From Oxalobacteraceae bacterium (lineage in GTDB: Bacteria; Pseudomonadota; Gammaproteobacteria; Burkholderiales; Burkholderiaceae_D), in NCBI GenBank assembly GCA_947453015.1, contig CANGFL010000111.1:1-5556 (forward strand): a stretch of DNA of 5,556 bases, written 5' to 3'. Made by a program: the position numbers and the translations under genes. The notes below the pieces were generated by a model. The model was given only the letters and a program-made list of their open reading frames with translations. It was not told the origin of the DNA and made no database searches. Of the stretch, positions 1 through 5,556 are shown piece after piece. The stretch's first letter is position 1; each line of letters begins with the position of its first letter.

Positions 1-22
1 ACCGTGCTGATGCAGCAACAGA

Positions 23-733
23 TTAGTCTTTGCCGTCACGCACACGGCTTTCTCTGCGCTGAAGGTATGCATCCCGATAAAACTGGTAGGGATCGAGGGC
101 CGCACCTTCCATAATATTTGTGGTATCCAGAATTGAAGCACGATCATCCACAATCCGAAGAGCGCGACCCGTATTTTTGGCACGTACGGGTACGTCGCTC
201 GACGCTGTCCAAGGATCGGCATACCAATCGACCGGCCTAGCTAAGGCATCACGCACGGTGCTGGGGCCTAACAAGGGCAAAACGAAATAAGGTCCGGACT
301 TGGCTCCCCATACCCCAAGCGTTTGACCGAAATCTTCTTCATGTTTAGGTAATCCCATAGGAGTAGCCACGTCGATCAAGCCAGCAATACCAATGGTTGA
401 GTTAAATATCACTCGCACCAAATCAGTGGTGCCGTCTTTCGGCTTACCCTGCAAGTAATTATTCGCAGCGGTCCATACATCGCCTATGTTGGCAAAGAAA
501 TTTCCAATCGCTTCGCGAACCACATTGGGAACCACTTTAACGTAGCCCGTGGCGACCGGTTTGAGCACGTTGTCGTCAACCGACTTGTTAAACGTGAACA
601 TCGACCGATTATAGTTCTCATAAGGATCACGTGGATCGCTGCCCGCACCCGGTACGGTGGTCGCGCAGGCGGTGAGTAAAAACGCCGCCATCACGATGGC
701 GCTCCATCGTATGAATCGTTGTGGGCCCGTCAT
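23..733 (-). CDS. mlaA: MlaA (VacJ) outer-membrane phospholipid-trafficking lipoprotein
   Basis: This 236-residue lipoprotein belongs to the MlaA/VacJ family, which forms a ring in the inner leaflet of the outer membrane and removes mislocalised phospholipids from the outer leaflet, passing them to periplasmic MlaC. Visible evidence: an N-terminal signal peptide (basic RFIR, then a hydrophobic stretch at about 11-20) ending in lipobox L20-T-A-C23. Residue +2 after the cysteine is Ala, not Asp, which fits outer-membrane sorting. Family motifs follow: DPYENYNR (36-43), the NNYLQGKP region (91-98), DFGQTLGVWG (134-143) and GPYFVLPLLGPSTVRD (147-162). Length is close to the E. coli protein (about 250). 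The ATG overlaps the mlaD stop as ATGA and has a Shine-Dalgarno sequence within mlaD. In E. coli mlaA is a separate gene; here it is in the same operon as the transporter genes. The stop is TAA. Family assignment is firm. Confidence 0.96.
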   Translation of the reverse strand: MTGPQRFIRWSAIVMAAFLLTACATTVPGAGSDPRDPYENYNRSMFTFNKSVDDNVLKPVATGYVKVVPNVVREAIGNFFANIGDVWTAANNYLQGKPKDGTTDLVRVIFNSTIGIAGLIDVATPMGLPKHEEDFGQTLGVWGAKSGPYFVLPLLGPSTVRDALARPVDWYADPWTASSDVPVRAKNTGRALRIVDDRASILDTTNIMEGAALDPYQFYRDAYLQRRESRVRDGKD

Positions 734-1206
734 TTTTTCTCCCCGCCGCTTCCTTCGGCTGCCTTGCTAAATAAAAACTGGCTAATCAAATTCTCAAGAA
801 CGATCGCCGACTGTGTGCTCTTAATACGTTCGCCCTCAGCAAAATTCTTTGCATCGCCGCCGGGCTCTAATCCTATGTACTGCTCTCCCAGCAAACCCGA
901 TGTCAAGATTTTAGCCGAGCTATCGCGCGGGAACTGAAATTCCGACTGTATACGCATCGTGACCTGGGCCTGAAATGTCTTGTCGTCGAATGCAATGCGC
1001 TCTACGCGACCAACCACCACGCCAGCACTTTTCACCGGTGCGCGCGGCTTTAAGCCGCCGATATTGTCAAAGCGTGCGGCCAGCGCATAGCTAGGGCCAA
1101 AGCTCATTGAGCTCATATTGCCAGCCTTGAGGGCCAGGAACATGATGGCTATCGCGCCTAACAGCACGAATAGTCCAACCCACACATCCAGAGATTTTCG
1201 TTGCAT
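730..1206 (-). CDS. mlaD: MlaD, MCE-domain substrate-binding subunit of the Mla ABC transporter
   Basis: This 158-residue protein is the MCE subunit of the Mla phospholipid transporter. Family members form a homohexameric ring on the periplasmic face of the inner membrane, with a central hydrophobic pore linking MlaE to periplasmic MlaC. Visible evidence: a short cytoplasmic start (MQRKSLDVW), one membrane segment at about 9-27 (VGLFVLLGAIAIMFLALKA), and an MCE domain at about 38-117. That domain contains the typical ARFDNIGGLKPRAPVKSAGV stretch (44-63), VGRV (65-68) and LTSGLLGEQYIGLEPGG (101-117). A helical tail (131-148) ends in a charged GGEKK. Length is close to the E. coli protein (about 183), with a shorter tail. 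The start codon is ATG with a good Shine-Dalgarno sequence. The TGA stop overlaps the mlaA ATG. Assignment is firm. Confidence 0.96.
   Translation of the reverse strand: MQRKSLDVWVGLFVLLGAIAIMFLALKAGNMSSMSFGPSYALAARFDNIGGLKPRAPVKSAGVVVGRVERIAFDDKTFQAQVTMRIQSEFQFPRDSSAKILTSGLLGEQYIGLEPGGDAKNFAEGERIKSTQSAIVLENLISQFLFSKAAEGSGGEKK
739..744 (-). promoter_or_regulatory. Ribosome binding site of mlaA inside the mlaD 3' end
   Basis: On the minus strand the sequence reads GGGGAG, then five A, then ATG. This purine-rich Shine-Dalgarno sequence overlaps the last glycine and glutamate codons of mlaD and sits 5 bases before the mlaA start. It supports the chosen start and suggests that mlaA translation is coupled to mlaD termination. 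Confidence 0.7.
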
Positions 1207-1210
1207 GTCT

Positions 1211-1215
1211 TCCTC
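1211..1215 (-). promoter_or_regulatory. Ribosome binding site of mlaD overlapping the mlaE stop codon
   Basis: The minus strand reads TGAGGAAGAC and then ATG. The GAGGA core shares two bases with the TGA stop of mlaE and ends 4 bases before the mlaD start. It supports the ATG chosen for mlaD and suggests that ribosomes finishing mlaE can begin mlaD. Confidence 0.75.
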
Positions 1216-1999
1216 AGCTAAACATGAGTGCGGTGAGCAAAAAGTCCAGCCACAACACCATCAATGAACCAATCACGACGGTGCGTGTAGTGGCTCGAGC
1301 TACACCTTCAGGTGTCGGCGCTGCGCAAAAACCTTCATAGAGCGCAATAAACGTCACCGCCACGCCGAACACAAAACTTTTAATGACGCCATTCAACACA
1401 TCGGCCCAGACATCGACACCGGCTTGCATCTGCGACCAGAATGCACCTTCATCAACGCCGATCAACTGAACACCAACAATATAACCGCCCAACACACCGA
1501 CCGCGCTGAAAATAGCAGCCAGCACAGGCATAGAAATCACCCCAGCCCAAAACCGTGGGGCCAGCACCCGTTTCATCGGATCAACCGCCATCATTTCCAT
1601 TGCAGCTAATTGCTCGCCCGCCTTCATCAATCCGATTTCTGCGGTTAACGATGTGCCCGCGCGTCCTGCAAACAGCAATGCTGTAACTACCGGCCCGAGC
1701 TCGCGTATCAGCGACAACGCCACCAACAAACCCAGCGCTTGCTCTGAACCATATTTATTCAGTGTGTAATAGCCCTGCAGACCCAACACGAAGCCAACAA
1801 ATAAACCTGATACTGCAATGATGACTAGCGAATAATTACCAATGAAATGAACTTGATCTGTCACCAATCGCGGCCGGCGAAATACGCTCGGAGATGCGAG
1901 TATCAAGGCCAGAAAAGTGCGCGAAGCGGCTCCCAGCCCTTCTAGTCTCGTTCGAACCGTTGCACCCAACTGCGCCAGCAAATCAAGAATTAAATTCAT
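1214..1999 (-). CDS. mlaE: MlaE, permease subunit of the Mla phospholipid ABC transporter
   Basis: This 261-residue integral inner-membrane protein belongs to the MlaE/YrbE permease family. Two copies pair with two MlaF ATPases and a MlaD hexamer to move phospholipids between the inner membrane and the periplasm. Visible evidence: an amphipathic N-terminal part (1-35), hydrophobic segments at about 57-75, 88-110, 152-180, 203-222 and 240-259, and the family signature region from RELGPVVTALLFAGRAGTS (99-117) through TAEIGLMKAGEQLAAME (119-135) to DP (140-141). This cytoplasmic stretch contacts the ATPase in known structures. EGFCAAPTPEGVARATTRTVV (222-242) is also typical. Length matches the family (about 260). 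The ATG shares one base with the mlaF stop (TAATG). No Shine-Dalgarno sequence is seen at a normal distance, so translational coupling to mlaF is likely. Assignment is firm. Confidence 0.97.
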   Translation of the reverse strand: MNLILDLLAQLGATVRTRLEGLGAASRTFLALILASPSVFRRPRLVTDQVHFIGNYSLVIIAVSGLFVGFVLGLQGYYTLNKYGSEQALGLLVALSLIRELGPVVTALLFAGRAGTSLTAEIGLMKAGEQLAAMEMMAVDPMKRVLAPRFWAGVISMPVLAAIFSAVGVLGGYIVGVQLIGVDEGAFWSQMQAGVDVWADVLNGVIKSFVFGVAVTFIALYEGFCAAPTPEGVARATTRTVVIGSLMVLWLDFLLTALMFS

Positions 2000-2799
2000 T
2001 AGCGCGCTTTCATACCCAGCTGCTCAGCGATAGTTTTTCCAGGATAGTGAAAAGGCACTGGACCATCCGGCTCGGCATTCACGAACTGCTTTACATAAGG
2101 ATCGTCGGATTCGCGCATCTGTGTTGGCGTACCGTGCGCGACAATTTTTCCCTGCGAAAGAAAATACACATAATCTGCAATGCTGAACGATTCATGTACA
2201 TCATGTGACACCACAATCGATGTTGAACCCAGCGCATCATTCAATTTGCGAATCAGATTCGCGGTCACGCCCATAGAAATCGGATCCAAACCTGCAAAGG
2301 GCTCGTCGTACATTATTAACTGAGGGTCCAGCGCAATCGCACGTGCCAAGGCAACACGACGCGCCATTCCACCGGAAATTTCAGCTGGCTTCAATGCGGC
2401 CGCGTTCGATAACCCAACTGCCTGTAACTTCATTAAGACTAAATCGTGAATCATGCTCTCGGGCAAACGCGTATTTTCTCTAAGAGGAAACGCGACGTTG
2501 TCGAAAACGGTCAGATCAGTGAAGAGCGCGCCATGCTGAAACAACATGCCCATACGTCGGCGCATTGCATATAAATCAGAGACGTTCAAACCACTAACCT
2601 CTTGACCATCAACGGCCAAACTCCCCGATTGCGCGCGTATCTGACCACCGATTAATCTCAGCACCGTCGTCTTGCCCGATCCTGAACCTCCCATCACAGC
2701 GATCACGCCGCCTTTGGGAAACTGCATATTCAACCCAGAGAGGATAGGCCTCTCGTTATAGCCGAAGTGCAAGTCACGAATGTCTACAAGATTGGGCAC
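1999..2799 (-). CDS. mlaF: MlaF, ATPase subunit of the Mla phospholipid ABC transporter
   Basis: This 266-residue ATPase powers the Mla ABC transporter from the cytoplasmic face of the inner membrane. Visible motifs in order: Walker A GGSGSGKTT (37-45), Q-loop glutamine at 88 (LFQHGALF), the ABC signature in the Mla form ISGGM followed by ARRVALARA (141-154), Walker B LIMYDEP (161-167), D-loop GLDP (170-173) and switch histidine in SHD (198-200). The C-terminal extension with DGPVPFHYPG (245-254) is characteristic of MlaF; in E. coli it wraps the partner subunit. The start is GTG. An in-frame TAA lies at 2815-2817, and no other usual start codon occurs between it and the GTG. Starting at the next Met (residue 25) would remove a conserved first beta strand, so GTG is preferred even though no Shine-Dalgarno sequence precedes it. 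First gene of the mla unit, after the gltD terminator. Function is firm; the start is likely. Confidence 0.96.
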   Translation of the reverse strand: MPNLVDIRDLHFGYNERPILSGLNMQFPKGGVIAVMGGSGSGKTTVLRLIGGQIRAQSGSLAVDGQEVSGLNVSDLYAMRRRMGMLFQHGALFTDLTVFDNVAFPLRENTRLPESMIHDLVLMKLQAVGLSNAAALKPAEISGGMARRVALARAIALDPQLIMYDEPFAGLDPISMGVTANLIRKLNDALGSTSIVVSHDVHESFSIADYVYFLSQGKIVAHGTPTQMRESDDPYVKQFVNAEPDGPVPFHYPGKTIAEQLGMKAR

Positions 2800-2832
2800 A
2801 AGGAGTGAGATTCGTTATCGATTAAAAGAGTA

Positions 2833-2860
2833 ATTGTAATTCACAGGACCTGCTGTTCAG
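2833..2860 (-). promoter_or_regulatory. Possible sigma-70 promoter for the mla operon
   Basis: On the minus strand, TACAAT (2833-2838) matches the -10 consensus at five of six positions. CTGAAC (2855-2860), 16 bases upstream, matches the -35 consensus at only three of six. Transcription would begin near 2826, leaving a leader of about 27 bases before the mlaF GTG. A promoter is expected here because a terminator closes gltBD just upstream, but the -35 match is poor and the exact placement is a guess. Confidence 0.3.
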
Positions 2861-2896
2861 AGTATCACCACGCAAGGATCACTATAAATCGTCGGT

Positions 2897-2932
2897 AAAA
2901 ATAAAAACGCCCGCCAATCATGCGGGCATTTT
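2897..2932 (-). terminator. Rho-independent terminator of gltBD
   Basis: On the minus strand, a perfect 6-bp GC-only stem, GCCCGC (2927-2922) and GCGGGC (2914-2909), encloses a 7-base loop. It is followed by G and then two runs of five T separated by one A (2907-2897). The stem begins 28 bases after the gltD stop codon. This is a textbook intrinsic terminator in the gltD direction. On the plus strand the downstream T run is only four bases, so termination from that side would be weak. It separates gltBD from the mla genes, although read-through cannot be excluded. Confidence 0.88.
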
Positions 2933-2955
2933 CATTGCATCAATACTGCACCCGT

Positions 2956-4419
2956 TTAGCGTGGCAGCACCGAAGAACCCATCAAGAATTCATCGACTGC
3001 ACGCGCACATTGCCGACCTTCGCGTATGGCCCATACTACCAGTGACTGGCCGCGACGCATGTCGCCTGCAGCAAACACTTTCGGTACCGATGTCTGGTAA
3101 CAGCCATCACCATCCGTCGTCGCCTTGGCATTGCCACGCGCGTCTTTATCTACGCCAAACGCTTCCAACACAGAATTCACCGGCGAGACAAAACCCATAG
3201 CCAACAACACCAGATCTGCTTTGAGTTCGAATTCAGAACCAGCAACTTCAACCATCTTTCCATCTTTCCACTCAACACGCGCCGCGATGAGTTTCTCAAC
3301 CTTGCCGTTCTTACCCTCAAGACGTTTAGTGGCAACCGCCCAATCACGTTCGCAACCTTCTTCGTGCGAAGACGAAGTACGCAACTTGGTTGGCCAGTAA
3401 GGCCATACCAGTGGCTTGTTTTCAACTTCCGGCGGTTGCGGTAAAAGTTCAAATTGAGTCACTGAAGCAGCACCATGGCGATTCGATGTACCTACACAAT
3501 CGGAACCGGTATCACCACCACCAATCACCACCACGTGTTTACCCGTGGCCATCAATTGATCTTTGAGCTTATCACCTGCATTGACGCGATTTTGTTGCGG
3601 CAAAAATTCCATCGCATAATGCACGCCACTTAATTCGCGGCCAGGTACGGGCAAGTCACGCGGCCACTCAGCACCACCGGCTACGATGACAGCATCAAAG
3701 TCTTTATTGAGCTGCTCAGGCGAAATGGTTTCTTTCGATAAGCTCAGAATCTCTTTCGGAAAATCTTTACCGACAAATACACTCGTCCGAAACTTCACAC
3801 CCTCCGCCTGCATTTGCTGCACACGACGATCAATGTGTGATTTCTCCATTTTGAAATCGGGAATGCCATAGCGCAGCAAGCCACCGACACGATCGTTTTT
3901 CTCAAACACAGTCACATCATGTCCAACGCGCGCTAATTGTTGAGCAGCCGCCATACCCGCTGGACCCGAACCAATGATCGCTATTTTTTTCCCCGTTTTA
4001 GTGCTGGGTGGTTGCGGCACGACCCAACCATTTTCCCAACCTTTGTCGATAATAAAATGCTCAATCGATTTGATGCCTACCGGATCATCATTGATACCCA
4101 ACGTACAGGCAGACTCGCATGGAGCGGGACAAATACGGCCAGTGAACTCTGGAAAATTATTCGTCGAGTGTAAATTTTCTAAGGCTTCAAGATAGCGACC
4201 GTTGAAAACTAAATCATTCCAGTCCGGGATGATGTTATTAACGGGGCATCCACTGTTACAAAACGGAATACCGCAATCCATGCAGCGCGCACCCTGAACT
4301 TTGGCATCACCGTCCGACAGATGCATCATAAATTCTTTGTAATGCTTAGTGCGTGCCTGCGGTGCTTCGCTCGCCTCTTGAAGGCGCTGATATTCCATGA
4401 AGCCGGTAACTTTACCCAT
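2956..4419 (-). CDS. gltD: Glutamate synthase (NADPH) small subunit GltD
   Basis: The 487-residue beta subunit of NADPH-glutamate synthase takes electrons from NADPH through FAD and iron-sulfur clusters to GltB, where 2-oxoglutarate and glutamine become two glutamates. Visible evidence: the common N-terminus [12 protein letters not shown]. An N-terminal cysteine region for [4Fe-4S] clusters carries C46-x2-C49-x4-C54-x3-C58-P, then C97-x3-C101-x3-C105. A first dinucleotide fold with GSGPAG (150-155) and the E173[14 protein letters not shown] (179-190) region binds FAD. A second fold with GGGDTGSD (300-307) binds NADPH, and FAD-contacting AGDMRRG (451-457) lies near the C-terminus. Length fits the approximately 490-residue type. 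The ATG is preceded by a purine-rich stretch containing AAGAG 7 bases away, a modest Shine-Dalgarno sequence. It lies 60 bases after gltB with no terminator between, so the two genes are probably co-transcribed. Related NADPH oxidoreductases share the fold, but the gltB neighbour settles the assignment. Confidence 0.97.
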   Translation of the reverse strand: MGKVTGFMEYQRLQEASEAPQARTKHYKEFMMHLSDGDAKVQGARCMDCGIPFCNSGCPVNNIIPDWNDLVFNGRYLEALENLHSTNNFPEFTGRICPAPCESACTLGINDDPVGIKSIEHFIIDKGWENGWVVPQPPSTKTGKKIAIIGSGPAGMAAAQQLARVGHDVTVFEKNDRVGGLLRYGIPDFKMEKSHIDRRVQQMQAEGVKFRTSVFVGKDFPKEILSLSKETISPEQLNKDFDAVIVAGGAEWPRDLPVPGRELSGVHYAMEFLPQQNRVNAGDKLKDQLMATGKHVVVIGGGDTGSDCVGTSNRHGAASVTQFELLPQPPEVENKPLVWPYWPTKLRTSSSHEEGCERDWAVATKRLEGKNGKVEKLIAARVEWKDGKMVEVAGSEFELKADLVLLAMGFVSPVNSVLEAFGVDKDARGNAKATTDGDGCYQTSVPKVFAAGDMRRGQSLVVWAIREGRQCARAVDEFLMGSSVLPR

Positions 4420-4479
4420 GTTTGTTCTCTTTTCTTTTCTACGAATGTGATTGAGTTTGATCGTTTTCTAACGCCATTC

Positions 4480-5556
4480 TCAGGTCGTCACTTTTTCCTT
4501 AGCTTTGCCAGTCTTCGCCGCAAACATCTCACCCAAAGCACGCTTGTACTCAGTGGGGAAAACTTTAACGAATTTAGCGCGAGCATTGTTCCAATCATCC
4601 AGCAAGGTGCGCGCGCGCGTGCTGCCTGTATGTTTGAAATGACGCTCAATTAATCCCTTGAGAATGACTTCATCTGTTTGTCTCTCGCCATTACGGCTTA
4701 AGCTGTGCCAGCTCGAAGGATTAACGGTTGACTCTTGTTCAGCCGCAGAGAGCACTGGATCAAGCGCTACCATCGCCAGATTACATTTCTGCGCGAAGCT
4801 ACCGTCTTCATCAAACACATAAGCCAAACCGCCGGACATACCTGCCGCAAAGTTACGGCCCGTTTCTCCTAACACGACCACCGTGCCACCTGTCATGTAC
4901 TCACAACCGTGATCGCCAGTGCCCTCAACGACCGTAACAGCACCTGAGTTACGTACCGCAAAACGTTCACCAGCAACACCATTAAAGAACGCTTCGCCAG
5001 CGATCGCGCCGTACAACACCGTGTTACCGATGATGATGTTGTCGACTGCTCTGCCACGGAACTCTGTATTCGGGCGCACGATAATTCGTCCACCCGAGAG
5101 TCCTTTACCAACATAGTCATTACCCTCGCCGACTAAATCCAATGTCACACCATGCGCGAGAAACGCACCGCATGACTGACCTGCCGTACCTTGCAGTTGA
5201 ATATGGATCGTATCGTCAGGCAGACCTTCATGACCATACTTCTTGGCGACCACACCAGAAAGCATCGCACCAACCGTGCGATTTAAATTCTTGACTGGCG
5301 AAATGAAGGACACTTTTTCACCGCGTTCAATCGCTGGCTTAGCCTGATCTATCAGTTTGTGATCCAGTGCCTTGCTCAATCCGTGATCTTGCGTCAACAC
5401 GTGATGACGTGGCTGATCTGCGGAGACATTCGGTAAATAGAAAATCTTGCTGAAGTCTAGACCCTTGGCCTTCCAGTGGCTCACTGCACGCGACTTATCG
5501 AGAAGATCAGCGCGACCTATCAAATCTTCAAACTTGCGAATACCCAGCTGAGCCAT
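4480..5556 (-). CDS. gltB: Glutamate synthase large subunit GltB, C-terminal part (5' end outside window)
   Basis: These are the last 358 residues of the alpha subunit of NADPH-glutamate synthase, normally about 1,500 residues. The window ends on an ATG, but this is the internal Met of the conserved [19 protein letters not shown] segment, not the gene start. The N-terminal glutamine amidotransferase domain, the FMN-binding synthase domain and the 3Fe-4S cysteines all lie upstream, outside the window. What is visible is the end of the synthase domain linker (1-60) and the C-terminal right-handed beta-helix (GXGXG) domain at about 80-260. Its glycine-rich turns include [14 protein letters not shown] (123-136), [13 protein letters not shown] (150-162), [27 protein letters not shown] (177-203) and [25 protein letters not shown] (223-247). 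The tail (295-358) is helical and contains [10 protein letters not shown], as in other GltB proteins. It shows no frameshift or break. The stop is TGA, 60 bases before gltD. Confidence 0.97.
   Translation of the reverse strand: MAQLGIRKFEDLIGRADLLDKSRAVSHWKAKGLDFSKIFYLPNVSADQPRHHVLTQDHGLSKALDHKLIDQAKPAIERGEKVSFISPVKNLNRTVGAMLSGVVAKKYGHEGLPDDTIHIQLQGTAGQSCGAFLAHGVTLDLVGEGNDYVGKGLSGGRIIVRPNTEFRGRAVDNIIIGNTVLYGAIAGEAFFNGVAGERFAVRNSGAVTVVEGTGDHGCEYMTGGTVVVLGETGRNFAAGMSGGLAYVFDEDGSFAQKCNLAMVALDPVLSAAEQESTVNPSSWHSLSRNGERQTDEVILKGLIERHFKHTGSTRARTLLDDWNNARAKFVKVFPTEYKRALGEMFAAKTGKAKEKVTT

Noticed and set aside
1..22. Start of the next gene (expected mlaC) left of mlaA
   Set aside because: The 22 bases contain no ATG or GTG on the minus strand, so nothing can be called. 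Presence of mlaC is only a synteny expectation.
719..937. Plus-strand open frame of 72 codons over the mlaD-mlaA junction
   Set aside because: It is antisense to mlaD, has low-complexity content and shows no family resemblance.
3125..3452. Open frames of 91 codons on both strands inside gltD
   Set aside because: Both are out-of-frame shadows of the NADPH-binding half of GltD. The GltD frame is intact and conserved throughout, so there is no need for another gene or a frameshift here.
4420..4479. Spacer between gltB and gltD as a possible regulatory element or terminator
   Set aside because: On the minus strand it is A-rich with only a 4-bp CGTT/AACG hairpin and no T run. I see no terminator or promoter worth calling.
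4607..4622. Alternating purine-pyrimidine stretch rich in GC dinucleotides within gltB, possibly Z-DNA prone or slippage prone
   Set aside because: It encodes a normal Ser-Thr-Arg-Ala-Arg-Thr stretch in the GltB tail using common GCG/CGC codons. Sixteen bases is within chance for such coding sequence.
4321..4653. Plus-strand open frame of 110 codons spanning the gltB end, the spacer and the gltD start
   Set aside because: It lies antisense to two well-supported genes. The translation has no recognisable domain, and its length is explained by the codon pattern of the opposite strand.
1..5556. Mobile elements, CRISPR arrays, tRNA or rRNA genes, or an undescribed gene system
   Set aside because: No repeat arrays, transposase-like translations, terminal inverted repeats or RNA gene signatures were seen. 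Almost every base outside two short spacers is in a recognised housekeeping gene.

Overview
The window looks like ordinary chromosomal sequence from a Gram-negative proteobacterium. All six recognisable genes lie on the minus strand and read from the right edge to the left. Two conserved modules sit head to tail: the glutamate synthase genes gltB (3' part only) and gltD, followed by the phospholipid-trafficking genes mlaF, mlaE, mlaD and mlaA. As I recall it, this neighbourhood (gltBD directly upstream of mlaFED-mlaA) is typical of Betaproteobacteria. In E. coli, by contrast, mlaFEDCB and mlaA are at separate loci. Judged by eye the base composition is balanced, with no patch of foreign composition. 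The betaproteobacterial assignment is therefore an inference from gene order and protein style; genus cannot be decided.

Layout from right to left (direction of transcription): the last 358 codons of gltB (5556-4480) enter from outside the window. A 60-base spacer leads to gltD (4419-2956). A 156-base gap follows, holding a good intrinsic terminator for gltBD and room for a promoter for the next unit. The mla genes are then tightly packed: mlaF (GTG start, 2799-1999) and mlaE (1999-1214) overlap by one base (TAATG), mlaE and mlaD (1206-730) are 7 bases apart, and mlaD and mlaA (733-23) overlap by four bases (ATGA). The 22 bases left of mlaA contain no visible start codon. By synteny mlaC and mlaB would be expected just outside.

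Function: GltB and GltD form NADPH-dependent glutamate synthase, which makes two glutamates from 2-oxoglutarate and glutamine. MlaF (ATPase), MlaE (permease) and MlaD (membrane-anchored MCE protein) form the inner-membrane ABC complex. MlaA is the outer-membrane lipoprotein of the same pathway, which keeps phospholipids out of the outer leaflet. The two modules share no obvious biochemistry.

I found no mobile element, CRISPR array, tRNA, rRNA or unknown gene cassette, and no sign of an undescribed system. The points worth a second look are small: the unusual start region of mlaF, stop/start coupling in the mla operon, a six-A run at the mlaD-mlaA junction, and the regulatory content of the gltD-mlaF gap.
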